Shown here piece by piece: positions 13,861 to 27,761 of a DNA stretch of 64,000 nt (positions are counted from its first letter, which is position 1; every line of letters begins with the position of its first letter). The stretch covers positions 6,267,944 through 6,331,943 of the forward strand of contig NC_061063.1 of assembly GCF_021917145.1 (NCBI RefSeq). Direction: 5' to 3'. Position numbers and translations under genes: made by a program. Under the pieces are notes generated by a model. The model saw only the letters and a list, made by a program, of their open reading frames with translations. It did not search any database and was not told where the DNA came from. Origin of the DNA: Hypomesus transpacificus. Its lineage: Eukaryota > Chordata > Actinopteri > Osmeriformes > Osmeridae.

Positions 13861-14068
13861 CCTCCATCCCCCCTCCTTACCCTGCTCCTGCCCCCCCCCC
13901 CCTCCTAACCCTGCTCCTGCCCCCTGCCCCCCCCCCCTCCTTACCCTGCTCCCCCCCCCCCTGCCCCCCCCCCCCTCCTTTCCCTGCTCCTGCCCCCCCC
14001 CCCCTCTTTACTCCCCTCCTTACCCTGCTCCTGCCCCCCCCCCCCTCCTTACCCTACCCCCCCCGTCA
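13861..14068. repeat. C-rich minisatellite of CTCCTTACCCTGCTCCTG(C)n units
   Basis: About six imperfect units of CCTCCTTACCCTGCTCCTG followed by 9-13 C. The complementary strand, which is the macf1 RNA sense, consists of repeated G-runs separated by short spacers, the arrangement needed for G-quadruplexes. The unit length varies with the C-run. Confidence 0.93.
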
Positions 14069-14795
14069 ACTTAGATCCTGTATCCCATCACACACAACTC
14101 CTTTTCCACACCCTTATCAGAATTAGTACAGAACTAGTCTCAGTCAGCGATCCACTGTAAACATGTTCGAGAGGAAGAACGATCATGACCGTGCAGTACT
14201 GTATGTAGGTGTACAGTGTGTGTAGGAGTGTGTAGTGTGTCAAGGAGTAGAGTATCTATGATACTCTAACCACTAGAAATAGCGTCAGTCATCAATGGCC
14301 CGGTGAGTTTCTAGGCATGTGAAGGGAGTAGTTCTATAAGTGTCTTTTTAGATGGATCTGGTATGTGTGCGTGTGTGGGTGCGCAAGTCTTTATTCATGT
14401 GTGTGTAGGTGTGTGTGTGTGTCTGTGTGTGATGATATGTCTCAGTCCATGGTGACACAGCAGTAAGAAGGGAGTGAGCGGCCAGAGGAGGAGGGAGGGA
14501 AGCATTCCTGAAATAACAGTGAGAGGGCCACAGGGAGGGAGGAGAGGGGAAGTAGAAAACATGTTCAGCTACTCCTCTTAAAGACACAGAGGCACGGTCT
14601 GTAGTAGACACAGGCATGGCAGTACAGCACAGTACAGTACAGTCACACACACACACACACTCACACGGCATCCCTCAGCCAGACTAGGGAGCTCATTGAT
14701 CCTAATGCCGTCTCCTGAGGGGGGCATCAGCAACAAAGAGCTTTTCTCACAGCCCTCCCCCTTCTCTAACTACCCCTCTTACCCCCCTCTAATAT

Positions 14796-14851
14796 GTTCA
14801 TTCTGTCTGCCTGTCTGTCTGTCTGCCTGCCTGTCTGTCTGTCTGTCTCTC
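14796..14851. repeat. (CTGT)n / CTGC tetranucleotide repeat
   Basis: CTGTCTGCCTGTCTGTCTG pattern over about 55 bases. Confidence 0.93.
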
Positions 14852-17800
14852 TCATTCCAGGTGCTCCATCCATAAATCCATCCACGTCTTCCTCTTCTCC
14901 CCCCGTCTCTCTCTGTCCCTGTGTCTTTCGCCTTCCCTCCCCCCACACCCCTTTCACACCTCTAGGGGCTAGTGTTCTCCATCCCCCTCTCTCCTCCTCT
15001 TGGCTGGGTATTGTCTGATTAAATGCGTGGATTAAGGAGGGAGGAGGCAGAGTGAGGGAGCGACAGATTAGGAATGAAGGGAGGGAGAGGGGGATTACTG
15101 AGAGAGGGGCGACAGACGGGGGACACCAGGAGACCTGGTAACCTGGTAGAGGGGTTCAGCTCCAATCCCCCCCCCCCACTCCTGTCCTCCCTCCTACTCC
15201 TACTCCTCCCCATCCTACTACAGATGGGCTGCTGTGCTTTTTTATGTCCTGGACAGATTATCATCAGCCAGGAAACAAATGTGTTTCTAAATGAGGCTGT
15301 ATGAGGTTATGAGAAACACAGTCAATAGCTCTTACATAACCTGCAGAGAGAGAAATGAAAAGAGGATGCACCAGTAGATGTTATAATGGCATGCTAAGAG
15401 CAGGCAGGCTGGCAGGCTGGCACACTGGGGCACCCAGCCTGACACAGAAAGACAGTGCCCCTGGATCTGTGGGTAAAGCTGGGTGATTAAGGATCAAAGA
15501 CCTCCCCAGACAGACGGGCAGGTCAGCCTAACTCAGACCTGGCTCGCCACTCTCTCTCTCTCACACACACACACACACATAGGACAGGGACACACTCTCA
15601 CAGAGACACACACTACACAAGCACAGGCCTACATTTTTCCAACCCTGAGGCCCACATACACACAAGCAGGGCAAAATTGCAGAGCCTCCTCTCCACTCTG
15701 CCTGACTGAGCTGTATCAGGTAAGTGGTCCAATCAATCACTAAGCCAGCAGTGTCAGCCATGGGCTCATAACACACACACAGGCTAATGTGGACCACAGA
15801 CAGTCAACACACAGCTATGGGGTGAAACATGGGGTGACAGAATGTCACGAGGAGGCTATTGGGACAGATTGTTTCAGATTCTAGAGAAGCATAAGTTGAT
15901 TTTTAAGACTGGAGTTGAACTTCTCTAGTGTTTTGTTTTCAGTTCATAGGTTGTCAGGTTGACACTCTGAAACCGCAGGTGTTGAAACGCGAATGTGAAC
16001 CACAAAACAAAGAGTGATGCATTTCACTTCCACTCATCCCGCTCTCTTTCTCTGTTGTTTTCTTTCCTCACAATTTACTGGTTCTTTTCCAGGCGCCTCT
16101 CCATCTCCACCATCCCCTCATTTTTTCTTACTCTCTTTCCAGAGGATTTTGTGTCTGTGGTATTCAGGATGTTCTTATCCTTTGTTTCTGGCTTCTCGTC
16201 CTCTGTCCTCTCCCTTCTTTCTCCCCACTGCCTCTCTCCTGAGTGACTTCACTCAGGAGGGTCAAAGGGTGAAAATGTGGCAGACAGTAAACAGAAATTA
16301 CTATGCCAGCATCCGTATTCTGACTTTAAAATAGTTCTGACATCCTTTCAAAAGTCATCTTTATTCAGGCATCAAAGTGTTATGTTTCCTGTCTTTCAAT
16401 GACGTGCTTTAATCTAGAATTGGAAGCTAGCAGAGCACATGGAGAACCACACCAGCCCTGCTGGAGGTCCTCCCACATAATCAGCAAGATGTGGTGGACC
16501 AGACAAGGGCTCTCCCACGTACAGACGCCTTGATGGATCTATAAAATGCATAAGAACTAGAAGAATCAATACAACACAAATACAATTCATTCATTTGATA
16601 GGGTGGTAGATATTAATAGGTAGTTGAAATTGATCTCCTGTGAGGGCTGGACGGAGCATCTAGTCTTACAGCCATGTGAAGAAAAGGACAGTAATACTTC
16701 ATCAATGCCACATAATACAGGTTATGAAACTGATCTGGGATTGAGGGGATCATTCTGGGACTACTGTACATCTTTCTCACACATCCATCTCAGCCTTTAG
16801 GCTGATCATTTTGGATTTACTCAATTAGGAGACAAGCTTGTTAAGAAAGCTGTAGCCCCAAAAAGATTAGCACTACCACTGACTACTGACCTAGTAACTA
16901 AGACAGACAGTGAGAGAGGGGGGGGAGATAGAGAGAGAATAAGACAGAGAGAGAGGGGAGGGGAGAGAGAAAAAAACACAAAGAGAGGCCGAGAGGAGAG
17001 ATAAAAGAGACGAGACAGATAGAGAGAGCGCGCCAGGGAAATGACGACGGGGTGGAGGGAGAAAGAGGGAGAAAGAGGGGGAGGAGGAGGAGAGAGACAA
17101 AGAGGGACACTCTAAAAGGTAATCAGACATGACGAGGATGAAGAGGCGGAGTGGAACAGGAGGAGAGGAGAGAAGCCAGAGAATGCCACCAGCAAACTGA
17201 CAGTGTGGCCTTGCCACCCAGAGAGAGGAGGGAGGGAAAGGGGGAGGAGGGGGAGGGAAGGAAGGAAGGAGAGACGAAGGGGGAGTTCTCAGAGGAATGG
17301 CATGAGGGCTTTATCAAGGTCCAGATAAGGGAGCACTGATGATCAGGGTCCTCACACTCACGCACTGATAAGCTACTGTGAGACTGAGGACTTCTCAACA
17401 GGGTGCATGCGAAAGGAAGTCTGATGTCAGTCTTTTCTGGAAGTCCCAGAAGAATGACAAACCACTAAGAAAAGCCTAAAGAGAACCGGTTCATTCCTTG
17501 TTATGGCCTCTGTGACATCCTTCTAACAGTAAAATTAGATGGGAATCACCTCCACATTCATCATCTCGAAATCCCCTTCAGCAGTAGACATGCCAGGAGG
17601 ACTGGCTGTACTCAGATACAACCCCCCTCTGACTCAGCCACTGGAGTCAATGGTAGGGGCCAAGAATGTTGAAGGATACTGACAAGGCCGGGCAATTCCA
17701 CTGCAGCCAGCTCAGAGGGGGTGTTTTGGTGTAGAAAAGTGGATGAAGAGATTAGGGCGGTCTAGGCGGGGGGCGGCCAAGTATTAAACCATGAGGGCAG

Positions 17801-18032
17801 TTGATGTAAATGGCAAACCCTGCTTTCAGACACACACACACACATATCAACTCAGAATCATAGGCTGCAAATATAATCCTGCAAAAAGATGGACCATCAT
17901 AAAATGAACAGAGAAATTTGATTAACACCCTCAGCAGTGAGTGCATTCACACACACAAACATGAGGCCATGGGTTAATTACCAATTTTTCCATGAATTTA
18001 TTCAGATGAGAGAAATCCCATCTGCATGCCTC

Positions 18033-18074
<42 letters not shown>

Positions 18075-18826
18075 GTATGTGCGTGTGCCCAGGATATCAT
18101 CTCTGACCTAGAGCCCTGAGTTGACCTGGATGTTTTGACCTGGGAGGAACGAGATGCAATGAGTTTGAGATTGGAGCCGATTAGGGTTGAGAGTTTGACC
18201 TGGGGTTGATACCTCCCTGTTCCAGATCCAGTCCATAACCCAGAGGCCTTACACAAATCTTCACAAAACACTATTGTATCCAATTTATGTCCAAAGTTCT
18301 ACTTAACATAAGAACCTGTTCTACAGATCTATTTAAAATCTATCTTTCTCTCTAGCCTATTTTTGTCTTCATCTTGTCCCCCTCTTCACCAGGACCAATC
18401 AGAAAGAAGTTGATCTCTATAGATTAAAGATGGATGGATAGCATGTCAGGAGGACAAGATATGGACAGTGAGAGAGACAGAGAAAGAGAGAGAAAGAAAG
18501 AGTCAGAGAGTGCGAGAATGTGAGAGAACTAAGAGAGAACAGAAGGATGAGTAATAGAGAGAGTAAAAATGGCTACCCTTTTGCATTAAGTAGGTGTGGT
18601 AGCAGCTTGGCACTGTGGCCTTGTGGTGAACATCCCTAACACAGAGTAAACTCATCTCTGGGTCACTGCACATGTACAGTATTATTACCTTGAGGGCCCG
18701 TCTCTGTGTGAAAAGGATAAAACACAGAGAGAAAGGAGGGAAGAGATGAGAAGGAAAGAGATGGAATAGCCTAACGATAGACAGGTGAGGCTTAGAAAAG
18801 GATGGGCTCTGTATGCTGTGTGTGGG

Positions 18827-18827
<1 letters not shown>

Positions 18828-18864
<37 letters not shown>
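18828..18864. repeat. G37 homopolymer
   Basis: An uninterrupted run of about 37 G follows TGTGGGCG. Runs this long are unusual and often mis-sized in assemblies. In macf1 RNA it would be a poly-C run. Confidence 0.93.
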
Positions 18865-18865
<1 letters not shown>

Positions 18866-19514
18866 GCTCCTGTGCACCCAAGTGAAATCAATGCTCCCCC
18901 GGCCAATGTCCCCCATAGTGCTTTTAGCCCACAGTCCATGATTAATTAATCAACGACGTCTCTCCTTCCCTATTCATCCATCCATCTCTCTCTCTGTCTC
19001 TCTCACTCTCTCACTCTCTCTTTCTCTCTCACCCTCTCTCACCTACCACCTCCACCTCCATCTATCCCTTTCCCCTGACACCCCCCTCCGTCTTTCTCTC
19101 TCTTTTCCTCTCCTTCATTCTCCTCTACTGTACCAGTCTCTCTCTCTTTCTACCCCTTCCTCTTCTTCCTTTATCTTGACTTGACACGTACATAGCCCAC
19201 CTTTCCATCCCTACCTCCTCAAACGCACACACAGAATAGCTCCCCTTCCTGCCAGCCGTGGACCAACACACACCCTGAGTGTGGAGGTCCAGGAGCAGCC
19301 CAGAGGTCACAGAGGTGTCCCTCTCTCTGGTTCTCTGCTGGAGCCTCATTATTGATTCTACTCAAGGCACCACTCCAAAGGCCCTGTAGACAACACAAAC
19401 ATACTGCAGTGCCTAATAAGTGGGTTTACGGTAGTTTTTTTCTTCTTCTTCTCTCTGATCACTCTCACACACACATACATACTCACAAACACACACACAC
19501 ACACACAGCTCGGG

Positions 19515-19630
19515 GTTGAATGACTCAGAGAAGCTGATTCACCTCCAGGAGCTCCTGAAAGAAAAGCAGCTCCATGTCAGAATGTCTCCAGGAGACCTAC
19601 GACCTCCAGCCAGCACTGGCTCCACATTCA
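19515..19630 (+). other. Exon-like open stretch of unknown origin (plus strand)
   Basis: After a CA repeat ending in CACAG, the plus strand reads NDSEKLIHLQELLKEKQ and continues open to 19857. The residue composition is that of a charged helix, unlike the Ser/Leu/His strings from nearby repeats. No family was recognised. It may be part of a plus-strand transcript nested in the macf1 intron, an old retrocopy, or chance. Confidence 0.2.
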
Positions 19631-20041
19631 ATAGAGAACCAGCAGAGAACATTTGGGGGTTCCAGTCGACGTTCCTCTGTTTCAATCTGGCACAGTTTAC
19701 AGTTATGAATGCAGGCTGTGTTACTGCTGATCTGTCACACACACACACAGGCACACACACAAAGCTCATTGATTATTTTTCTAAAAGTCAGCTGGAGACT
19801 TATGCAAGAGACCGGAGGAGGAAGAACCCAGAGAGCAGGCCTGCTGACAGGAGAGGGTGATGAGAGACGGGGATGAGGGGAGAAAGAGAGAGAAGGAAAG
19901 TGAAAACAAGATGTGAAACAAAGAGAGACTGTGCACTGTATATGAGAGGATGAAAGGGAAAGAAAGAGCTGATGGAAGAGGGAAAGAAAGAGAAAGCAAA
20001 AAAGAAAGAGAGAGAGAGAGAGATTGTGAGTTGCCCAGAGG

Positions 20042-20158
20042 GCTTCATTTTCTCACAACTGGAGGACAAGTTTCCCAGTGAGGCCCAGAGCAGCATACTG
20101 GACCCGGAGGAGTTGGATCAGCTCTGTGAGCGTTTGTTTTTCCTGCTGGCACAGTCAG
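20042..20158 (+). other. Exon-like open stretch of unknown origin (plus strand)
   Basis: The plus strand reads EGFIFSQLEDKFPSEAQSS, then ILDPEELDQLCERLFFLLAQ, bounded by TTGCCCAG on the left and CAGTCAG|GTGATG on the right, which can serve as acceptor and donor. The composition looks like a real globular helical protein. The sequence before the acceptor is GA-rich rather than pyrimidine-rich, which weakens the case. No family was recognised. It lies 400 bases after the 19515-19630 stretch on the same strand. Confidence 0.25.
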
Positions 20159-20999
20159 GTGATGCTGGAGGATATGACAAAGCAGGAAGTAACTGAAGAA
20201 GAAGAGGGGAGGGTTGTATGGGCAGGAGAGAGGGCGGAAGGTCGATTTGGAGAGAATGGAGAATAAAAAGATGGCTTTAAAAAATTGTTTGGGACAAATG
20301 GAGGAACATGTAGTGAGATAATAAGGACAGTTAGAACATGAAAGGTAGAAATAATGGAGGATGAATAAAAGAGAGGGGGGTTGTGTTCATGCATGCAGAA
20401 TTATACCCTGACAGTGGGTAGGTGGGGGGTGCAGAAGATTCGCAGGAGAAAACTAGGCCACATGGAAAAATCCAGCTGTAACGATCGCTAGTCAGAGCCT
20501 CAGTCCAATCACTCGTCTGCCACAGTTCATCCTCTCTCTATTCCTCTCTAACTATTTTTCATGCTCTCTCTTTCTTTCTGTTCTAATCCAGGGGACGAGG
20601 TTTCAGTCACCAAAACTGTTGTGGAACTTTAAGGGACTTTCCGCTCTTAGGCTCAACTCCATTAACTATCAAAGCCTCTATTTGTGTGTTTGTGTCTCTG
20701 CCTCTATCTGGGCCTTGGCCTGTCTCAACCTCTGCCTCAAACATAGCAGTTAAAGAATGGATCTAAATGGGAATCATGGGCCTTTATGAGTGTCCCTCCC
20801 TACGGAGAACACAGGAGACAGGAAACACAGGCCTAGAAAAGCCTGCCACTTCCTGCACTCCATAAAAACGTGGAGTCAGCAATGTTGTGACTCCAAAGGG
20901 AAAAACGAGACATTTCCTGACATTCACTTCCTTTTCAGCTGGCTTTCTATCCCTGTCTAACATGCACAGAGGCCGGCTGTGATAGGACCCATTAGCCCC

Positions 21000-21030
<31 letters not shown>

Positions 21031-23279
21031 GTCCTAAATTTGCTTGACGATAGGTCAAAAAATCTAAATGCTTTGGGTGATGTGTTGCCATCCTTCCAAA
21101 CATGCCAGCTTAGGGGGCAAACATCTCACTAGTACACGCTGGCATAAAACGTAAGCTGGCACAGGCTGGCAGAAAAAACTTCACTGGTGGATGAATGTCG
21201 GTAAATAATAAACATCATATGTAGGGTGAAAAATGTAGGTCAGCAATGGTTTGTGTGTGCGTGTAAGCAATGACTCATGCCCTTGTGTTCCTCCCCATGC
21301 TAACCCAGTCACATCCACTGTAGAATATCCTGTCATTGTTATATAGAGTCAACTCCTTGTATGCAGTCCTACACTGCTAGAGTGCCCCCCCCCCCCCCCA
21401 CATACACACACACACATTATGTCTTCCTGGCTCTTTCCTTTTATGCGTCTCTCTGCATCTGATCTCTACTGTATCCATCTTCCCCCCTTACACCCACCTC
21501 GAGTCTCCTCCCTCTCTCCTGAATGATTGAACTGCTATCAGGTGTCCTCCTCCAGTTCCAGTCAAGTGACACCCCCTGGCCCTCAGCACAGTTCACCTTT
21601 CTACATCTATTCTTCAGCAAAACTGTCATAAAGCGCCAGGCATTTGATAGGGTAAACACACACACACATGCACTCACACTAGTAAAACTAGCATGAGATA
21701 TGGTCGGCACAGATTCATCACGGCTATAGACTAGACTGGAGACTTCCTCTCATTTCTTCCTGAGTCCCTGCTGAGGACAGAACGTAGACAGGTAGAACTG
21801 TGACATAGCATTTGATGCTGACAGACAACAAAATGGAGGACATGGCTCTCTATACAGACTGAGCCATGGAGACGTGAAATGTTAGTCAGAAGGTAAACTA
21901 TTAGCTTAAAACCATACAATCTGATGGAAGAAGTCAAGCTCACAGTAACACTGCTGGAGGGATCCAGATATTTACTGATTGTCAGTGATGTGTTGGGTGT
22001 TTTTCCACTGCATGGCTGGTCTTGAGGTCCTGACTACTTCTCCAGCCTCTGACTGAGAAGTGAACACTTAGCCCATCCTGTGACTCTGTGAGTCAACTAT
22101 TCCAAGTTTGGCTGCAATTAAAAAAGGCTGAATATTTGTCAAGACACAACAGGAGTCACAAGACCAGATGACTACAGTGTGAGAGACAGAGAGCTGAGTG
22201 AGAAGGAAAGACAGAGACAAAGAGGTAAGAGAGGAAGAGTCAGTAGGTTGAGCAACACTATTTTTATTATTATTGACATACACCTAGCTATGATATAGGC
22301 TCCATGCTCGGCTTCTGTGAAACAACAAATTTGTTTTGCAGAGTGCATCATATTACCAATGACGTTAAACACTTGCAAAACTTCTTATGTAGCCTACTCC
22401 AAGAGTAACTTTACCATCTGACACAAAGCAATCGCTAGCCCACTGTACGTTTCTACGGCACAGTCATGACACTGAAAATACTCCCCTGTGTGGCCGTGTT
22501 CCACCTGTGCGGTCATGCTAAATAGTTGTTTGTCTCCATGAAGTTGCTTAGGTCATTTCTCTCTCACAACAAATTAATTCACACCGCCCCTTTTCTCAGT
22601 CTTTCGGACTCACTGCGTCTTCCTGTCTCTCACTCACACACCCGAAGGGTCGAGTGTTGTTGCAATAATCAATAATTAAAAGACATGGTTTTCATCAGGG
22701 GCAGCTTTCACAGATGTGACCTGCGTCTATTGACTGCCACCCCTCCACTCTGCCTCCCCATCATGGTCAATTTCAGTACATGCATTCATTTTTAAAGGGC
22801 CCCTGTCATCGGGATTATAAAACAGCGGGTCCTTGGGCTGGTGGTACCGCCAGTGGAGGATGGCACAAAAAGAGCTGTCGCCTTGGCCGGCTTCAGTCCA
22901 GTAAAGAAACACATAAAATAAATGGTAAAACAAGGCTTTTTGTTGATTTGAGTAGGCCTGAACGGTCAATGCAGCATTTACAAACTATCTAGACGCCAAC
23001 AGACATGTGAGCATGTGGGAAATTCTCCTGACGTGGGCAAACATGGGACTTCATAAAACTGCTTCCTTTGACGTCCTTCCATGCCACGGTAGCCTATAAT
23101 GCAGTTTGTTTGATATGAGTAGCCTACATCTCACACTGGGGGAAACCATGTAGCACAGAGAGACTATAACCTTATTATTCCGTGTGTAAACAATGAAACA
23201 ATCCAGATTATAACGTAGCCTGCTGTCAAACCGGAGATCAACTCAACTCATGACCCCCTCTTCCCCGTTTGCCTCTTAC

Positions 23280-23373
23280 CTTTATATCTCTCCAGGACAT
23301 CCTCGTACGCCTGAGCGAATTCTTTTTCCTGGGAATGGTTCGTGGGTAGTAAACCCGGTATGAAGCCGGCCAT
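23280..23373 (-). CDS. macf1: macf1 alternative first coding exon (short N-terminus, DST-like)
   Basis: ATG at 23373 opens 31 codons beginning MAGFIPGLLPTNHS and ending EFAQAYEDVLERYK, followed by one base and a strong donor (AAAG|GTAAGAG). The end QAYEDVLERYK is the hallmark of the alternative N-terminus that precedes DERDKVQKKTF in the neuronal/ubiquitous isoforms of the paralogue DST, so this exon should splice to the off-window exon encoding the first calponin-homology domain. The phase-1 ending equals that of the exon at 28124. About 150 bases upstream on the minus strand are GC-rich with several CpGs, as expected for a separate promoter and 5'UTR. This isoform would lack the Ser-rich N-terminal segment encoded at 28 kb. 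Confidence 0.88.
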
Positions 23374-24120
23374 GGTATCTCCGCTACCGGTGTCGAGGCA
23401 CCGAATGGCCCGCTATACCGCGGTAATCCAGGACGGTGGATCCGGTTCCTCGCCAACGCAGCTGTCAAATCCGGTTTGCGTTTGGAGCCACGGTGGATGC
23501 GGCACACTACCGCGCTTGCTTGTGAATTTAACTACCAGCAAATATCATATATTTGTTACATTGGTGTCAAAGTGTTGCAGTCACTAGTCCAATCATCTTT
23601 TAAGTAGACAGAAACTGAAGACCTCCACCGCCTCTAATGAATATATAAAACAATGTTATGTTTACGAAAACAAAGAAGCGTATATATCTATTTTGTTTGT
23701 CTACATCGTTTCCTCAAGGCAAAATCTGCCTAGTGAGCCACAATTCCAGTCGTATCGTTTCTCTCACATCCCTCCCACTGCAACGTCCTAACCGGCGAAT
23801 GGTTTTTCTGTGTGTGTGCGCGCGGATGAAGTGTGTGTGTGTGTGTGTGCGCAAAGGGGGGTCGTTGTGGGCTGCCCGAGTCCTTCCGAAATCAGAAACG
23901 AAGGTCCAATGAAATGTTATCCGGATACCACTTCATAGCCTGTCCCTCCCTTTCGGAGTATTCCTGAGACGGTGGAAGCCGCTCTAGCTCCACTGCATGC
24001 TTCCAAAGCGTAATGGCCGCTTCTATTAAAGGCACGGTTTGTGACTGGCTAGCTGTGACTATTCGACTCCCTCTCTCTCTCCTCCCTCTTGCGCTCAAGT
24101 TTCTCTATTCTTCCTGCGGT
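23374..24120 (-). promoter_or_regulatory. Probable internal macf1 promoter and 5'UTR
   Basis: Directly upstream of the 23373 ATG the sequence is richer in CpG (CCGGT, CCGCGG, CGCGCG around 23380-23530 and 23817-24020) than the surrounding introns. No TATA box can be pointed to. The exact start is not determinable here. Confidence 0.45.
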
Positions 24121-25635
24121 CGCTGTCATCCATCCCTCTCTACCGGTGGAGTCACAGCTCCACCAGAACAAATGTATCTCTGTAAGGTCAATACATGGCT
24201 GCCGTGGCACACATTGCGTAAAGTAGGGTTAGAGCGCCCCTTGGAGGTATTTCAGGAGGTACTACTGGAACTAGGAACTAGTCCCATTTTCGGACACAGC
24301 GTGCCCGTTAATCTGCTTCCAGGATACTGTAGCTTTCATCGGGGATCAGTCAATACACAGCCTGCCATCTAACGGCAGAGGAATGCAACATCCTCCCAGT
24401 TGATCTTAGGTGATCCACAATTTAAATATTGAAAGCTTTCGTTTCTTCATTTTCATTTTTTGGGTGGGAACTTCCTGCACACTGAGGAGCATCAACAACA
24501 CATTGCAGAGGTGTGCAAGGAGCAAACCAGCAGGTTCGTAGAGACGGTGTAGATATCCATGCCTTCTATGTGAGCGTTTTAGGTGTATTAGGTGTGATGT
24601 CACTCAAATACACTCAGATAAGGCATACTGCCAGGAGATGTATTAGTGATCTTTTGAGGTAATCATGACAGTAAAGGACAGGGAAACTTCAAACACAACT
24701 TCTGGATCCCAAACAAGTGTGGAAAAGAGAATGAAAGAAAGAGATGCTCAGTTAAGTCTAAATAATGCATTGCATCTCCATGGAGATGTTTCCTGTCTTG
24801 AGAGCGATTGCTATCGTTCTGTTTCTGTCTCGTCCGTCTCTTCCTCTCTTTCCCCATTCACACACACACATTGTCCTTGCGACTCCAACCTAAAACACAC
24901 ATATAGTATCCACTACTATATGAAAAGTAAACATGAACTATAGCCCTTAAGCACACACACACGCACACACACACATATAGTGACCAGTGGCTTTAGTTTC
25001 GGAAATTAAAGTAAATTGGGACGCAGGATATTGTTATTAACCAGAGTTCTACCAGCAGAGACACTGGAGACACTAGAAACAGGAGAGGAGAAGCAGTAAC
25101 AGGGTGATGGTGATGGGAAATGACTGCAGGAAGAGGGTGGTTTTGTTACTCAAACCTTGAGGATTCAGTGACCTCAGACTTACAGCCAACACACAAATAT
25201 AGGCTATGATATCCACAAACTGATTGATCAGATATTCCCACCATTACCACCTACTGCTATACATCTAGATATAGTTGGGTTCACAAGAGTATGGTCCCTT
25301 ACAACTCCATCTCCATTGCTTATAACTTTATCTGCAGCAATTTGTTTAATCTTAGACAACATGACAGACTGGATTCTGTGCATTAACACTGCAAGCTTCA
25401 CAAGTACCAGATTAATACAGTGAGGGAGAGGAGACAATACAGACAGATCCATTGTCTCTACCCCAAGGCCTGTCTGGAAAGAGGGTTTCCTTTGGGAGAC
25501 AAGATTATCATACCCTCCTCTAGTGGTCAGGAAGGCACACTACACTAGTCAGCCCAACCCTGTTTTACAAAACATTATGTATTGAAAACATAATGAAAAA
25601 CAGCTTCTGACACCACTCTCTTTTCTTCTCTCCCT

Positions 25636-25749
<114 letters not shown>

Positions 25750-26141
25750 ACTCTCTCTGCTGTTTCTTCTGTCTATCTATCTCCCTCTCTCCCCTCTCTT
25801 TCAGCCTCCATGCTGTGTCCAGCTGCAGAAACAATTGCAGATATGAGGCGTCATTATCAACAACAACACTCACTGACAACCTCAAGTGATTCACTCACTC
25901 AGACCACTGCTGTTTTAAAGCAGCAAACTATCTTCACTGCTGAGAACCCATTTAGGTCAGGAGACTGAAGTGACTCGATTGTGAATACATGGTGCCTGTT
26001 AGGTCGGGGTTGCCAGGTTAGGAAACTGTGACGGTTCTGCTGTTGGGACTTATCCAACTGACCAATAATCCAATAATTGATGTATGCAGGGACATTCCTA
26101 CTCTACCTAGTCCAAATTGCATACTTCCCCTTCCTTCCCCC

Positions 26142-26148
26142 CCCCCCC

Positions 26149-26197
<49 letters not shown>
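26142..26197. repeat. C-run plus (CT)n microsatellite
   Basis: C12 followed by CTCTCGCT and about 20 CT units. Confidence 0.96.
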
Positions 26198-26199
<2 letters not shown>

Positions 26200-26625
26200 T
26201 CAGTGTTCTGTCCCTCAAGCAAACCCTTTAGCCCCTGCCTCTCTTTCTTTATGCTGGTGTTTCTCCTCCTCTGGGCATCCCCATCTTTTTTTTCACTTCC
26301 CTCCCCATCCTCCAACCTCTGTAAAAGTCCTCTCTCTCTCCTTACAACTCATTGGACTCAGTCTATCTTTCACTCTACTTTTCTCATAAACTCTCTTTTT
26401 CTCAAACTCAAATTTAAATTCAAATGATCTCCCTCGTTCTCTCGACTGTTTGTTTTTTCCCCCTTTTCTCCGTGCTCTGCCAGTGTCTGTTCTGCTCCTT
26501 CATAGCCATGGTAACTGCTAGACTGGGAGAGAGTGCATGCAGGTCCCCATGGCAACTGGGGACGAGCCTGGGCCAGGCTGAGCTGTCCGATCTGTTGCCT
26601 GGAGAAAAATGTTTGAGGAAGAGCT

Positions 26626-26660
<35 letters not shown>
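26626..26660. repeat. (CAGG)n tetranucleotide repeat
   Basis: About eight GGCA/CAGG units in tandem. Confidence 0.95.
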
Positions 26661-27761
26661 CTAGACGCCTCAGTTCCATGCTGGCACTGTGTGTCTGGGG
26701 GCCTAGTGGGCTGTCCATACGTTTACACTGCTGCACCACTGCAATCCCACACCCTTCTAGTCTGCCTCTCATGTTCTCACACACACATATGCACACACGC
26801 ACCTACACACACAGTGTATACACACACAAGCGTTTTATAAGAGAAAAAAAATATGCATCCACAAACACTGCATTCCCTTAAGGCAGACCATCCACTTACA
26901 CTTCATTTGATACACCCTCTACAATACCAGGCCATGTGCTGGGAAATGGACAATTCAGACAACATTTAATGTAAGCCAATGCCATGGTGACACACTACTG
27001 GTCTAATCTAATGTTCTCAAGTGATTCATTTTATCTTTTGACTAGGCATTCCGATCTAAACTTCCAGCAGGCTACAGAATGGCAAGGTAAAGAGATATTT
27101 CCAGTGAGACAACACAGTTTCTTAAATGTGTCTATTTAAAGATAAGGTCCTATCCTTCACTTCAGAAAGATGCTGAACACAACCGACTTTATAGACTGGT
27201 TACGTATCTTGTTCTCAGGATGATTTTTTTAAACTGTCAGACAAAACGTCAGGTTGTGCCAACGGCACTGTGACCTGTCGTCAACCATCAACCAAGAAAT
27301 CAGCTGACTCTCTCTCTTTCCCTCTCTTCTCATGCCCAAGCTCAGAATCAAATCACAAAGTCACACTTATGTACACAACTCTGTCTCTGCCCACTCTACT
27401 CAGAGCACACACACTCAGTGTCACAGTTTCAACCACCTTGTTAATCCACTTTCCCACATGACTAATGGACTGGGCCATTTTCTCACACTCTCCTCCCTTT
27501 CCCCTCTACTCTCTCTATTTTCTAGTTTTATATCTAATCATTTATACGCCTGTCTCTGTCCTTCACACAGTATCCGTTCTTACACAGCCTGCTGCATCCA
27601 GCTCTGTCTTTGTGTGGGACTCTGTCCCAGGACAACACTGATTGTGTTGGTAAACCGTGATGGAATCTGCAGAAAGTAGCAACAGAACAGCTTGCATGCC
27701 TTAGGGGTCAACCCTTCCTTTCTCACTTAACATACAAACACACACACTTCTCTTCTGTTGT

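Noticed and set aside
13806..14126. Proline-rich protein frame
   Set aside because: Translation of a C-rich minisatellite without splice sites or start context.
22727..22992. Overlapping 70-80 codon frames on both strands
   Set aside because: No splice sites, no family resemblance and no repeat relation; likely chance frames in unique intron sequence.
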